This document shows positions 7,968-16,753 of a stretch of DNA of 64,000 nucleotides, in pieces; positions within the stretch are counted from its first letter, which is position 1; each line of letters opens with the position of its first letter. Under the pieces are notes generated by a model. The model had not been told where the DNA came from and did no database searches. It worked only from the letters and a program-made list of their open reading frames with translations. The stretch spans positions 1-64,000 of the forward strand of contig JAIERK010000009.1 of assembly GCA_019746975.1 (NCBI GenBank). The letters are read 5' to 3'. This DNA comes from Candidatus Obscuribacterales bacterium (GTDB lineage: Bacteria; Cyanobacteriota; Vampirovibrionia; Obscuribacterales; Obscuribacteraceae). A program made the translations under genes and the position numbers.

Positions 7968-10121
7968 TCAAAGCGCGATCGTATCGTCGTCCGGCGCGAC
8001 TTCTTCGCCCATTCGGTGAGCGGTTCGGTCAATCAGGGAGAGTACCTTCTGGAGCTGCTCGATGGTGACCGGCTTACTTAGGAAATCGTCCATGCCTGAC
8101 TCAAAGCACTGGTCTCTTACAGACTTCTGAATGCTGGCTGTCATCGCGATTATCGGTGTATGCTTGTTGCCGTCTTTACTCTCGATTTCGCGAATTTTCT
8201 TGGTTGCATCGGAGCCGTTCATTATCGGCATTTGGCAGTCCATCAAAATCAAATCGTATTTTATCTCGCTGTGTTTTTTGACAGCTTCGGATCCATTGCG
8301 CGCCAAGTCCACGCTGTATCCTAGGTGTGAGAGTGTGCGCTTCATTACTTGCAGCAGGAATTTATTATCTTCAACCACCAAAATTTTGAGGCTGCGCTTG
8401 TCTCGTCCGGGTTTTGGTGGTTGAGGCTTGACCTCGTCGCTCTCACTTTCATCCACTGGTGCGTAAGATTCGTTGTCTAGCGTTCCATACATCACGTCGA
8501 ATATGCTTGCAATAAGAGCGGCTTGCCGCACCGGTTTTGACAGATAAGAGGAGAAACCCTTTTTCCACAGATCGTCGGCAGCGATACTTTGATCTTGTTG
8601 TGTGAGATAGATCAACCGGGTGCGCGATATGGTCGGATCTTCTTGAATCTCAGCTGCGAGCGTTAGGCTGTCTGCGCCTTTGGAAAGTCCGATGATTGCA
8701 ACGTCGTAAGGAGTGTCTTTCAATCTGGCATGACGTAACATCTCGAGCGCTTCATCGGTGTTCGCAGCAGCACTCGTATGAAAGCGCGCCGCCTTAAGGT
8801 AGCTTTGCACTATCTGTCTGGTGTTGCGCGTATCGTCCGCAATCAAAACCCTGAGTCCGACCAAGTCCGATGCCATCGTCGGCAGCGGTAATGCTTCGAG
8901 AAAAAGCTTGTTAGTCGATCTTTTCAATCTGATTGAAAACCAAAACGTAGAACCGCGGCCTTCGTCGCTTTCGACGCCCATTTGTCCGCCCATGAGTTCA
9001 ACAAGGCGTTTTGAAATCGTTAATCCAAGGCCCGGTCCGTCACCGCTGGTGTTCCTCGAAGTAAGGGTGAACGGCTGAAAGAGGTTGGCCAATTCCGATT
9101 CGTTCAGTCCCGGACCCGTATCCACCACAGAAAATCGGACCAGCATCGACAGATCGTCATAGGATTCCTTGGTCGCTTGTACGCTCACTTCGCCACGCTT
9201 CGTGAACTTGATGGCGTTGCCCAGTAGATTAAGCAGAATCTGTCTGATCCGCACGGGGTCGCCTTGCAGCATCTCCGGAATATATGGATCGATGAAAGAC
9301 ATAATCGACAGACCCTTCTTGGATGCTGCCTGACAAACCAGGTCTGCGGTTCCTTCTATCAGGCGGACCGGCGAGAAATCCTTGATATCGAGCTCGATTT
9401 GGCCGCTTTCGAGCTTCGAATAGTCGAGTACATCGCTTACAGAATTGAGCAAGCTGTCAGCGGAGGCGTTGATAATCTCAACCAGGTCACGCTGCTCGTC
9501 ATTGAGCGGCGTGGTTTTCAAAAGGTCGATTGTACCGATAACCGCAGCGATTGGAGTTCTGATTTCGTGGCTCATCTTGGCGACAAACTCGGATTTGTAG
9601 GCGGCTGCTTGGACCGCCTGGTCGCGAGCCAACGTGAGCGTGTGCGATAACGAGTCGAGATCCTTGTTTGCCGCTGCCAGGTCCAGAATCCGCTTCTCCA
9701 AATCCTGATTCAATTGATGAATTCTGGTATCCGACGCCTGGCGTTCTATTGCGTAGCGAATTGCTCGACCGAGAAAAGTCGGGCTTAGATCCCCTTTAAT
9801 GATGTAGTCCTGTGCGCCGGCCTGGACTGCTTGCAAAGCCAACCGTTCGTCATCGTCGGCTGTCAGGACGATGAGCGGCAAGGACGGATAAGTCAGTCTG
9901 ACGGCTCGAAAGGTATCCAGGTGCTCAGAATCTGGGAGATTCAAGTCAATAACTACGGCGTCGAAGTCATCATGCAACGCGAGCTGCTTCAACCCGTCCG
10001 CCAGACTACCAGAACACGATACTTTGTACGAGGCGCGCGAGCTTCTGTCCAGCAAGCGCTGGAACAACTTCGCGTCAAGCGGATTGTCTTCAATGAGCAA
10101 CAGCTTGATGGTCTTATCCAT
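7968..10121 (-). CDS. Hybrid sensor histidine kinase (REC-HisKA-HATPase-REC-REC)
   Basis: Cytoplasmic two-component hybrid of 717 residues with no transmembrane segment. An N-terminal receiver (about 5-125, acidic pair E11/D12, phosphoacceptor D59) leads through a coiled coil (about 130-175) to HisKA with phospho-histidine H185 in MSHEIRTP. The HATPase domain follows (N box near LLNLLGNAIKFT, G boxes DTGPGL and GPGLGLTISKRL). A second receiver-like domain (about 430-550) has Gly where the phosphoacceptor Asp should be (VAIIGLSKG), so it is probably a non-phosphorylated pseudo-receiver. The third receiver (about 580-700) is intact, with D628 in LILMDCQMP. The N-terminal receiver suggests input comes from another kinase, and no HPt domain is present. 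No cognate response regulator is adjacent. Confidence 0.92.
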   Translation of the reverse strand: MDKTIKLLLIEDNPLDAKLFQRLLDRSSRASYKVSCSGSLADGLKQLALHDDFDAVVIDLNLPDSEHLDTFRAVRLTYPSLPLIVLTADDDERLALQAVQAGAQDYIIKGDLSPTFLGRAIRYAIERQASDTRIHQLNQDLEKRILDLAAANKDLDSLSHTLTLARDQAVQAAAYKSEFVAKMSHEIRTPIAAVIGTIDLLKTTPLNDEQRDLVEIINASADSLLNSVSDVLDYSKLESGQIELDIKDFSPVRLIEGTADLVCQAASKKGLSIMSFIDPYIPEMLQGDPVRIRQILLNLLGNAIKFTKRGEVSVQATKESYDDLSMLVRFSVVDTGPGLNESELANLFQPFTLTSRNTSGDGPGLGLTISKRLVELMGGQMGVESDEGRGSTFWFSIRLKRSTNKLFLEALPLPTMASDLVGLRVLIADDTRNTRQIVQSYLKAARFHTSAAANTDEALEMLRHARLKDTPYDVAIIGLSKGADSLTLAAEIQEDPTISRTRLIYLTQQDQSIAADDLWKKGFSSYLSKPVRQAALIASIFDVMYGTLDNESYAPVDESESDEVKPQPPKPGRDKRSLKILVVEDNKFLLQVMKRTLSHLGYSVDLARNGSEAVKKHSEIKYDLILMDCQMPIMNGSDATKKIREIESKDGNKHTPIIAMTASIQKSVRDQCFESGMDDFLSKPVTIEQLQKVLSLIDRTAHRMGEEVAPDDDTIAL

Positions 10122-10284
10122 GCACGTATTATCTCGCTTTTGCCGAATGTGTCAAACCGATAGTCGCCAGAAGTGGTGTAGCATAATGAGGGTGTCTTGA
10201 AGCATTCGAATTTATCTTGATGATCGTGTCTTCTGATCAGATTATATATGTTGGCATTTTTGCCCAACAGATGTTACGCCACTA

Positions 10285-10623
10285 TTACCAACCTTCATCT
10301 TCCGGAAGCCATTCGAGAATCTCCGGTGGACGACGAAGTTCTTCAACTACTTCATAGAGATCGGACGCATCCTGTGCCCGAACATTTTTTTCAGGTGTGG
10401 ACAAAACCTTTACCGTCAATGCGCGAGACCCCAGCTCGAGGTGAACTGTGTCTCCTTCTTTGATCACTAATCCTGACTTCGCCACTCTGTTGTTGACATA
10501 GACACGACCCTGTTCACAAGCCATTTGCGCAACAGTGCGACGTTTAATTAGGCGCGAAGTTTTGAGCCATCTGTCGAGTCGCAAAACCAAATTCTCTTCA
10601 GAAAAACCAATCAAGGGTAGCAT
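10285..10623 (-). CDS. S4-domain RNA-binding protein (Hsp15-like)
   Basis: Small basic protein of about 112 residues with one S4 domain (LRLDRWLKTSRLIKRRTVAQMACEQ start, VYVNNRVAKSGLVIKEGDTV core). This is the arrangement of Hsp15/YrfH proteins, which bind 50S subunits carrying stalled nascent chains. I chose ATG 10623; an in-frame ATG at 10752 would add 43 residues without family similarity. A TTG just before the RLDRW motif, preceded by GAAGAG, is another possible start. It is divergent from the small secreted ORF at 10734. Confidence 0.85.
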   Translation of the reverse strand: MLPLIGFSEENLVLRLDRWLKTSRLIKRRTVAQMACEQGRVYVNNRVAKSGLVIKEGDTVHLELGSRALTVKVLSTPEKNVRAQDASDLYEVVEELRRPPEILEWLPEDEGW

Positions 10624-10733
10624 TGCGGGCGGTGTTTTGCAGGTCGCGAAAGCCTCTTGTAACGACTTATATCTCCGCACTTGTGCTACAGAGTTGTGAA
10701 CCCAGTAGCAATTGATCAGTTGAGGAGTTTGAG

Positions 10734-10862
10734 ATGAAGTGCCTTGTCGCAAGTCTTTCTATCGTCATAGTGGCATCCAGTGCGGCTTTCGCTGCACCTG
10801 CCCTGGCAGACACCTACACGTATCACCAGGGGTTCTTCGACAGTTGTAGTGGAACCGCCTGA
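10734..10862 (+). CDS. Tiny secreted peptide ORF, probably a truncated gene
   Basis: A 42-residue ORF with a good ribosome site (GAGGAG, 7 bases before ATG). Residues 1-26 form a typical Sec signal peptide: Lys after Met, a hydrophobic core (LSIVIVASSAAFA) and an ALA cleavage site before DTYTYHQG. The mature part would be only about 16 residues, and it runs straight into the decayed penicillin-binding-protein sequence. I read it as the surviving 5' end of a secreted-protein gene cut by rearrangement; a genuine secreted micropeptide is the alternative. Confidence 0.45.
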   Translation: MKCLVASLSIVIVASSAAFAAPALADTYTYHQGFFDSCSGTA

Positions 10863-11548
10863 ATCTTTGAGTTGTTCGCAACCTCTATCTGGATCCACAG
10901 ATGGCGACCGGCTACGCTTCGTTGGGACGCGGAGGTGTGTAATGGCTCCCCACGCGATCCGCCGCATCGACAACGACCGAGGCGAGCCCTGTCGCCAGTT
11001 CGCTGCCATCGCCAGTACCAATCTCCAGACCGAGCAGACGGTACAGCTGGTCAATGTCCTACAGGACGTGGTCAGGTTCGGCACTGGAACGAGGCCCGCG
11101 ATACCTGGTGTAGCGGTCGCGGGCAAAACAGGTACTTCTAATGGTTCGTCGGACTCACACCGAATGTCGTTACAGCAGTGTGGGCCGGTAATGACCTGAA
11201 CAAGCCGGTCAAGGGTGTTCGAGTCACCGGAGGCACTGTCATGGCCAAAATCTGGCATGACTACATGCTCTCCTGCGTGAAAACCCATAAGCCCAAAAAC
11301 ATCGCCTTCGCAAAGCCAGCCGTGAAGCTCATCGCGACAATGCCGGACTACACCAATGACGAGTTGTTGGCTACCGGTGTCGATCGAACGACGGCAATGT
11401 ATTACAACGACCCCCCGCTCTCGCTGCTGCGCAGGTAGACAACACCGATTTGCTCAATCAGATAGAGCAGCGCGGAGTGACGAGGGCCCTGCTGAACACG
11501 AACACACAAGCTCATCAGGATACTGGCAACGCTCGCACCCAGTTGTAG
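10863..11548 (+). pseudogene. Decayed C-terminal part of a class A penicillin-binding protein
   Basis: Fragments of a PBP1a-type transpeptidase domain are spread over three frames. Near 10902 the family's MATGYASLGRGGV is followed by a lost base; the next frame continues MAPHAIRRIDNDRG and reaches FGTGTRPAIPGVAVAGKTGTSNG, which includes the KTG active-site box. A second shift near 11165-11178 leads to VWAGNDLNKPVKGVRVTGGT and WHDYM, the usual PBP end. A third shift near 11415 gives a Gln/Asn-rich tail ending at TAG 11548. The glycosyltransferase domain and the SxxK and SxN boxes are absent. The catalytic protein cannot be made from this sequence. Confidence 0.8.
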
Positions 11549-11716
11549 TCTCTGAGGATAGCTCCGAGATAGCTGAAGTCGATCGACATTCGCAACATAG
11601 AGGTGTCCAGATAATTAGGACGTCGCTGGAGAAGGCGATCAGATTACACAGTCTGACGGTGTGATTTACCTCCATATAAATCCGACAGGTTGGGACAATA
11701 TCCGGAGTAGTCGTTG

Positions 11717-11741
11717 AAAACGCCCGATATTCGGGCGTTTT
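11717..11741. terminator. Rho-independent terminator
   Basis: An 11-bp perfect stem (AAAACGCCCGA, 11717-11727, pairing with 11731-11741) around a 3-base loop, with A/T tails on both sides so that it can act in either direction. It closes the region of the decayed PBP and insulates the metal-efflux operon. Confidence 0.8.
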
Positions 11742-11830
11742 GCTACTGTTATGAGTTGTGTATTGCGTGGACTTCGGTACAAAACAGTGCTTCAGCAGTT
11801 CGATTGTCAACTCGAAATATGGATGAAATC

Positions 11831-11858
11831 TTGATAGGTTTTATTATTGGTGTATCCT
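11831..11858 (+). promoter_or_regulatory. Candidate sigma-70 promoter of the efflux operon
   Basis: TTGATA (11831-11836), a 16-base spacer and TATCCT (11853-11858) lie about 54 bp before the adaptor start codon. No obvious metal-sensor operator dyad was recognised beside it. Confidence 0.4.
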
Positions 11859-11911
11859 GTACTTGAGATAAAGTGTTGATAAGGGCACTTATGGAATCCT
11901 AGACGCGCCAC

Positions 11912-13348
11912 ATGAATACAATTCGACTGCTTCGCGACACCTTCCCCTCTGGCTGCGTCAGAGTGTCAAGCTTGACTGTCCTTTTTACTCTAGCCTGTTG
12001 TCTGACGTTGATGGGCTGTGCCGAAAAAACCGCTCCCGAGGCGAATGCTTCGGCTACGGCGCCCGTGAGCGCTCCCAGAGTTCTGAAGTTGTCGCCTGAG
12101 GCTCTAGCGCGCATCGATATCGTCACCGACAGCGTCGAGTCGAGGAAGGTCGGCGTGCCGCTCCATCTCACGGGACGAATCGAGCCGGACGTATACAAAG
12201 AAGTCGACATACACACGCGCATATCGGGAAGAATAACGGATATCGCGGTAAAACCGGGACAGATCGTCAACAAGGGCCAGCTCATGGCTCGCCTCGATAG
12301 TACCGAGATAAGCGACCTCGAATCGGATCTTCTGGAATCGACATCGAAGCTAAAAATTGCCGAGATTCAGGAAGAGCGCGAGCTCCAAATTTTCGAGGAG
12401 TTGCTCAAACGTCCTACTCAGTTGATTAGAGCAAGATCTTTGTTCAATGAAGCGAAGGTCCAACTTGAACTCTATGAGACAGAGTTTGAGCGTATGAAAG
12501 ACCTACACGCTGAAAAAATCGCGGCAGCCAAAGATTTTATCTCGGCTCAAGCTAAATTGGCCCAGGCCAAAACCCAGTTTGAAGAAGCTCAATCCATGCT
12601 GCAACGCGAGGAGCATCTATATCAAAATCGAGCCATGCTCAAGCGAGACTACCAGCTTGCTCAGGCTGAAGCCGCTCGCATTCGCAACCACATTAACACT
12701 CTCAAGCAGAGACTGGTTTTTTTGGGTGTCGACAAGAGTACGCTTGCGAAGGTTACTTCAAGTGGGCAGATAACTGCGACCACCAATATACTTGCCTCCA
12801 TTGGCGGTATCGTCTCGTTCAGAGACGTTGCGATTGGTGAGGTTGCTCAGCCTTCCAGCGTGCTGTTTACCATTAGCGATATGACTTCTGTCATGATTCA
12901 GGTCGATCTTCCTGAAATTGATTTGAAAAAAGTCAAGATCGGAGATCGCGTCAAGGTCAAGGTTCCTAGCTATCCGGATGAGATTTTTGAAGGAACGATT
13001 AGCTATATGAGTGTAACGGTTCATGCCGACACTCGCACAATCAATACGCGTGCACGTCTGGAGAATCCACAAGGCAAGCTCAAGAAGTTCATGTTCGCAG
13101 AGATATTTCTTGAAGGCAGTCCGCAAAAAGTTCTTGCCTGCGCCAAAGATGCCATTCAACAGCATGGTGAGCAAAAGATAGTTTTTGTCAGAACTGCAGA
13201 GGGCTTTGTGGAAAGACCGGTAATGACCGGAATAGAGGGCGACAAGTATGTAGAGATCGTCAAAGGTTTGAAGTCTGGCGATCAGGTTGCTACGCAAGGC
13301 AGCTTGATGCTGAAGAACGAGATTACATTCCGCCACTCCGATGATTGA
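11912..13348 (+). CDS. RND efflux periplasmic adaptor (HlyD/CusB/CzcB-like lipoprotein)
   Basis: Membrane-fusion protein that links an inner-membrane RND pump to an outer-membrane channel. The 478-residue protein has a lipoprotein signal with lipobox LMGC (C36). A barrel-sandwich/lipoyl half starts near residue 85 (IHTRISGRITDIAVKPGQIVNKGQLMARLD), followed by a long coiled-coil hairpin (about 130-265), the second lipoyl half (ASIGGIVSFRDVAIGEVAQPSSVLFTI) and beta-barrel domains. The final 8 bp overlap the pump gene, so the two are made together. No CusB-like N-terminal methionine triplet or His-rich metal-binding tail is evident, so the metal cannot be named. Confidence 0.9.
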   Translation: MNTIRLLRDTFPSGCVRVSSLTVLFTLACCLTLMGCAEKTAPEANASATAPVSAPRVLKLSPEALARIDIVTDSVESRKVGVPLHLTGRIEPDVYKEVDIHTRISGRITDIAVKPGQIVNKGQLMARLDSTEISDLESDLLESTSKLKIAEIQEERELQIFEELLKRPTQLIRARSLFNEAKVQLELYETEFERMKDLHAEKIAAAKDFISAQAKLAQAKTQFEEAQSMLQREEHLYQNRAMLKRDYQLAQAEAARIRNHINTLKQRLVFLGVDKSTLAKVTSSGQITATTNILASIGGIVSFRDVAIGEVAQPSSVLFTISDMTSVMIQVDLPEIDLKKVKIGDRVKVKVPSYPDEIFEGTISYMSVTVHADTRTINTRARLENPQGKLKKFMFAEIFLEGSPQKVLACAKDAIQQHGEQKIVFVRTAEGFVERPVMTGIEGDKYVEIVKGLKSGDQVATQGSLMLKNEITFRHSDD

Positions 13349-16300
13349 GAAGCTAATCCAATTCGCGCTCGTCAACAGGCTTTTAACAGTCGTAGCCATC
13401 TTTGGTGTCGCCTGTTTGGGCGTCTGGTCGATGTTGAATATTCCAATCGATTCCTTCCCGGACGTCAGCAACGTTCAGGTTCAAGTGATCACAGAACCTG
13501 AGAGCATGGCGACCGAGGAAGTCGAAAAGCTCATCACGTTTCCCATCGAGACCGGGATGAACGGATTGCCCAATATAACGAAGATCCGCAGTAACTCTAG
13601 TTTTGGATTGTCAGTTGTAACTGTGATTTTTGAGGATAGTACGGATGTCTACTGGGCTCGCAATGTGGTTAACGAACGACTGGGAAGCATAGAGCTGCCG
13701 GCCGGCGCACCACGGCCGGTACTGGGTCCGGTCGTCTCGACTTTCAGCAACGTTTATGATTACTACCTCACGAGCGACCGACACGACTTCACCGAGCTTC
13801 GCACGATTCAGGACTGGTATGTCGCGCGCCGCTTGCGATCAGTCAACGGTGTAGGCAATGTCGTTAGCTATGGTGGATTTGTCAAACAGTATCAGGTCTA
13901 TGTTTCGCCGCAAGCGCTCAAGGCCTATGGTCTTTCGCTCAAAGAAGTCAATCAGGCTCTGGCAACCAACAACGTCAACGCCGGCGGCAACTTCATCATC
14001 CAGGGTGGTGAAGAGGTCATCATTCGTGGTCTCGGATTGATTGAAACTGTACAAGACATCGAGCATATCGTGCTCAAAGAGGTCAACGGCTTCCCAGTCA
14101 TGGTGAGTAAAGTAGCCAGAGTCGAGATTGGACCAGCCTTCCGCCGCGGCTCGGCATCGCTCAACGGCAAGGGCGAAGTTGTGACGGGTATGGTGTTGAC
14201 GCGCAAAGGGGTCAACACGAAGGCGGTCGTGGAGCACGTCAAAGAGTGCGTCAACTCGATTAAGCCCGATCTGCCCGAGGGCGTCAAGCTCACGACTTAC
14301 TATGACCAAACCGAGCTCGTCGACAAGACGATTGAAACAGTCAAAGAAATTCTTTTGTTCAGCGGAAGTCTTGTTATCATCGTCTTGTTTGCGGTGTTAT
14401 TGGACATCCCTAGCGCGCTGATCGTTTCTGTGGTCATTCCGCTATCGCTTCTATTCAGCTTTGTTTTGATGAAAGCGACCGGATTATCTGCCAACCTGAT
14501 GACCCTTGGTGCAGTGGATTTCGGCGTTGTCGTCGACGCGGGTGTAGTCATGGTAGAAAACATTTTTCGGCACCTTGCCGAAGCGTCTCATGGCGGTAAG
14601 CCGGTCAAGGATCGCTGGAGATTGGTGCTCAATGCCGCGCAGGAAGTGGGTAAGCCGATTGTCTTTGCAATTACGATTATCATCGCCGTCCATCTGCCCT
14701 TGTTCACATTGGAAGGCGTGGAAGGGAAAATGTTCAGTCCGCTCGCATTGACATTCATCTACGCGCTGATAGGTGCTTTGCTTTGCTCGCTCCTTCTGAT
14801 TCCCATTTTGTGCTACTGGTTCCTCCGAGGACCAGTAGTTGAGAAACATAGTCCGATCGTCAAAGGCTTCCGCAAGCTTTGCAATCCAGCTCTGTATCTG
14901 GCGTTGAAACATCCGCGCCAAACAATAGTGGTATCTTGCGTTATTCTGTCACTGAGTTGTTGTTTGGTTCCATTCCTAGGGTCCGAATTTATTCCATCGC
15001 TAGATGAAGGCAGCATTCTCTTGCGAACGAAACAGGCACCCAGTGTTTCACATCTCGAATCCCAGCGAATCAACACAATTGTCGAACAGACTCTCGTGAA
15101 GTTCCCGGAAGTCGAGACTGTCGTGACCAAGATCGGGCGCTCCGGCATGGGCGGAGACCTCGAAGGTGTCGATAACGCCGATATTTTTGTTAGTTTGAAA
15201 CCTAAGGATCAATGGCGGACAGCTCACAAGAAAGAAGATTTGATCAACCAGATGGCGAAGGAACTAGATCAGATTCCCGGCTTGATGTATGCCTTTTCGC
15301 AGCCGATCGCAGACATGATTGATGACCTCATTGCTGGTATCAAGGCAGACCTCGGCATCAAGATTTTTGGCGAGGACTTGGAGACCATCGATCGAATCGC
15401 AGCGGAAGTGGAAGCGACTATCTCGGATGTGCCGGGCGCCGCTGACATCCAGCGCGAACACATTCTGGGACTGCCTCAGTTGAATATAAAGCTCAATCGC
15501 GACATTATCGCGCGTTATGGTTTAAACGTCGGCGATATCCAGGATATTATTCAAACTGCTTTAGCCGGTAAGGTTGTCACTGAGGTGCTTGAGGGAACCA
15601 AGCGTTTTGGCCTTCTCGTTCGCTTCCCGTATTCCCTTCGTGATACCGTATCTGACATCGAATCCATTCCAGTTGAAACCTCGGACGGAGCGCGGATTCC
15701 ACTAAAAACACTCGCCACCATCTCGAAGCCTCGAGGTACGGTCATGATTAACCGCGAAGACGGGCAGCGACGAACCGCAGTCCTTGCCAACGTTCGCGGA
15801 CGAGATCTTGGTGGATTCGTGCAAGAGTGTCAGACCAGAATCGACGCCAAAGTTCATCTTCCAAAAGGCTACTACATCGTTTATGGCGGACAGTTTGAGA
15901 ATCAACAGCGGGCAATGCAGCGACTCGCGATTGTCGTGCCTGTAGTTTTACTGCTTATCTTTACGCTACTTTTCGCGTCTTTCAACTCGTTGAAAAATGC
16001 CGGCATCATCATGTTGAACGTCCCCTTTGCGATGATTGGCGGTATCGTCGCGCTATTCCTCTCACGCCAACCTTTGTCGGTCCCGGCAATCATCGGGTTC
16101 ATCGCACTGTTCGGTGTGGCAGTGCAGAATGGCGTCATCATGGTCAGCTATATCATGCAGCTTCAGCAGCGCGGATTAAAGGTGAAACACGCCGCCATCG
16201 AAGGCGCCAAAATCCGACTTCGACCAGTCGCCATGACCGCACTTGTCGCTATCATGGGTTTACTACCCAAGATCTTTTCAACCGGTACCGGAGCAGAGGT

Positions 16301-16427
16301 CCAGCGTCCGCTGGCCACTGTGGTATTAGGCGGTCTCGTCACCGCCACCGCGCTCACTCTGATTGTCCTTCCAACTTTGTATACGATGCTCAATAAGGAC
16401 GAGGAGATGCTTCGCGAGGACGAGTAA
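13341..16427 (+). CDS. Heavy-metal efflux RND transporter (CzcA/CusA family)
   Basis: Inner-membrane proton-driven pump of 1,028 residues, close to the family's usual size of about 1,040. TM1 is near residues 12-30, followed by the family motif NIPIDSFPDVSNVQVQV. The HME subfamily signature in TM4 is intact: D393, D399 and E406 in AVDFGVVVDAGVVMVEN, with the same spacing as the essential D402/D408/E415 of CzcA. Two large periplasmic loops flank the duplicated 6-TM halves. It forms an operon with the adaptor, but no CzcC/TolC-type outer-membrane factor is encoded here, so the channel must be supplied from elsewhere. Substrate (Cu/Ag versus Co/Zn/Cd) is undetermined. Confidence 0.94.
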   Translation: MIEKLIQFALVNRLLTVVAIFGVACLGVWSMLNIPIDSFPDVSNVQVQVITEPESMATEEVEKLITFPIETGMNGLPNITKIRSNSSFGLSVVTVIFEDSTDVYWARNVVNERLGSIELPAGAPRPVLGPVVSTFSNVYDYYLTSDRHDFTELRTIQDWYVARRLRSVNGVGNVVSYGGFVKQYQVYVSPQALKAYGLSLKEVNQALATNNVNAGGNFIIQGGEEVIIRGLGLIETVQDIEHIVLKEVNGFPVMVSKVARVEIGPAFRRGSASLNGKGEVVTGMVLTRKGVNTKAVVEHVKECVNSIKPDLPEGVKLTTYYDQTELVDKTIETVKEILLFSGSLVIIVLFAVLLDIPSALIVSVVIPLSLLFSFVLMKATGLSANLMTLGAVDFGVVVDAGVVMVENIFRHLAEASHGGKPVKDRWRLVLNAAQEVGKPIVFAITIIIAVHLPLFTLEGVEGKMFSPLALTFIYALIGALLCSLLLIPILCYWFLRGPVVEKHSPIVKGFRKLCNPALYLALKHPRQTIVVSCVILSLSCCLVPFLGSEFIPSLDEGSILLRTKQAPSVSHLESQRINTIVEQTLVKFPEVETVVTKIGRSGMGGDLEGVDNADIFVSLKPKDQWRTAHKKEDLINQMAKELDQIPGLMYAFSQPIADMIDDLIAGIKADLGIKIFGEDLETIDRIAAEVEATISDVPGAADIQREHILGLPQLNIKLNRDIIARYGLNVGDIQDIIQTALAGKVVTEVLEGTKRFGLLVRFPYSLRDTVSDIESIPVETSDGARIPLKTLATISKPRGTVMINREDGQRRTAVLANVRGRDLGGFVQECQTRIDAKVHLPKGYYIVYGGQFENQQRAMQRLAIVVPVVLLLIFTLLFASFNSLKNAGIIMLNVPFAMIGGIVALFLSRQPLSVPAIIGFIALFGVAVQNGVIMVSYIMQLQQRGLKVKHAAIEGAKIRLRPVAMTALVAIMGLLPKIFSTGTGAEVQRPLATVVLGGLVTATALTLIVLPTLYTMLNKDEEMLREDE

Positions 16428-16753
16428 GGTTTTTGCGCAGCGCCAATGTGCCGATTGGTGATCTGTTAGCTGAGTAGCCTCCATTCGTGCGGCTGAGAAT
16501 GAGCTGTAGCTAGCACTGGAAGGTCTTCAAATCAGGGTTTGGAATTGGGACTCTCTTGCCACTTCCGAACTTCAGGAGCCTCAACAGGGGGCTTTCACAA
16601 ATTGGTCAGGTGTTAGTCAAGTCGGCCAAAGATAATCAATAGACCCTCGCTGGGTACACGACAATTTGAGCCTCGACAAGGCTGTTACAGGCGATCTGTT
16701 CAAGCAGAGCGTAGTGTCGTGCCCTTCCTCTTTACTACGGGTTTAATAACACC
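16428..16753. other. Intergenic leader of the giant gene
   Basis: This 326-bp stretch holds no convincing ORF, no clear terminator after the pump gene and no strong Shine-Dalgarno before the giant gene's ATG. A weak dyad AGCCT/AGGCT lies near 16670-16685. Confidence 0.5.
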
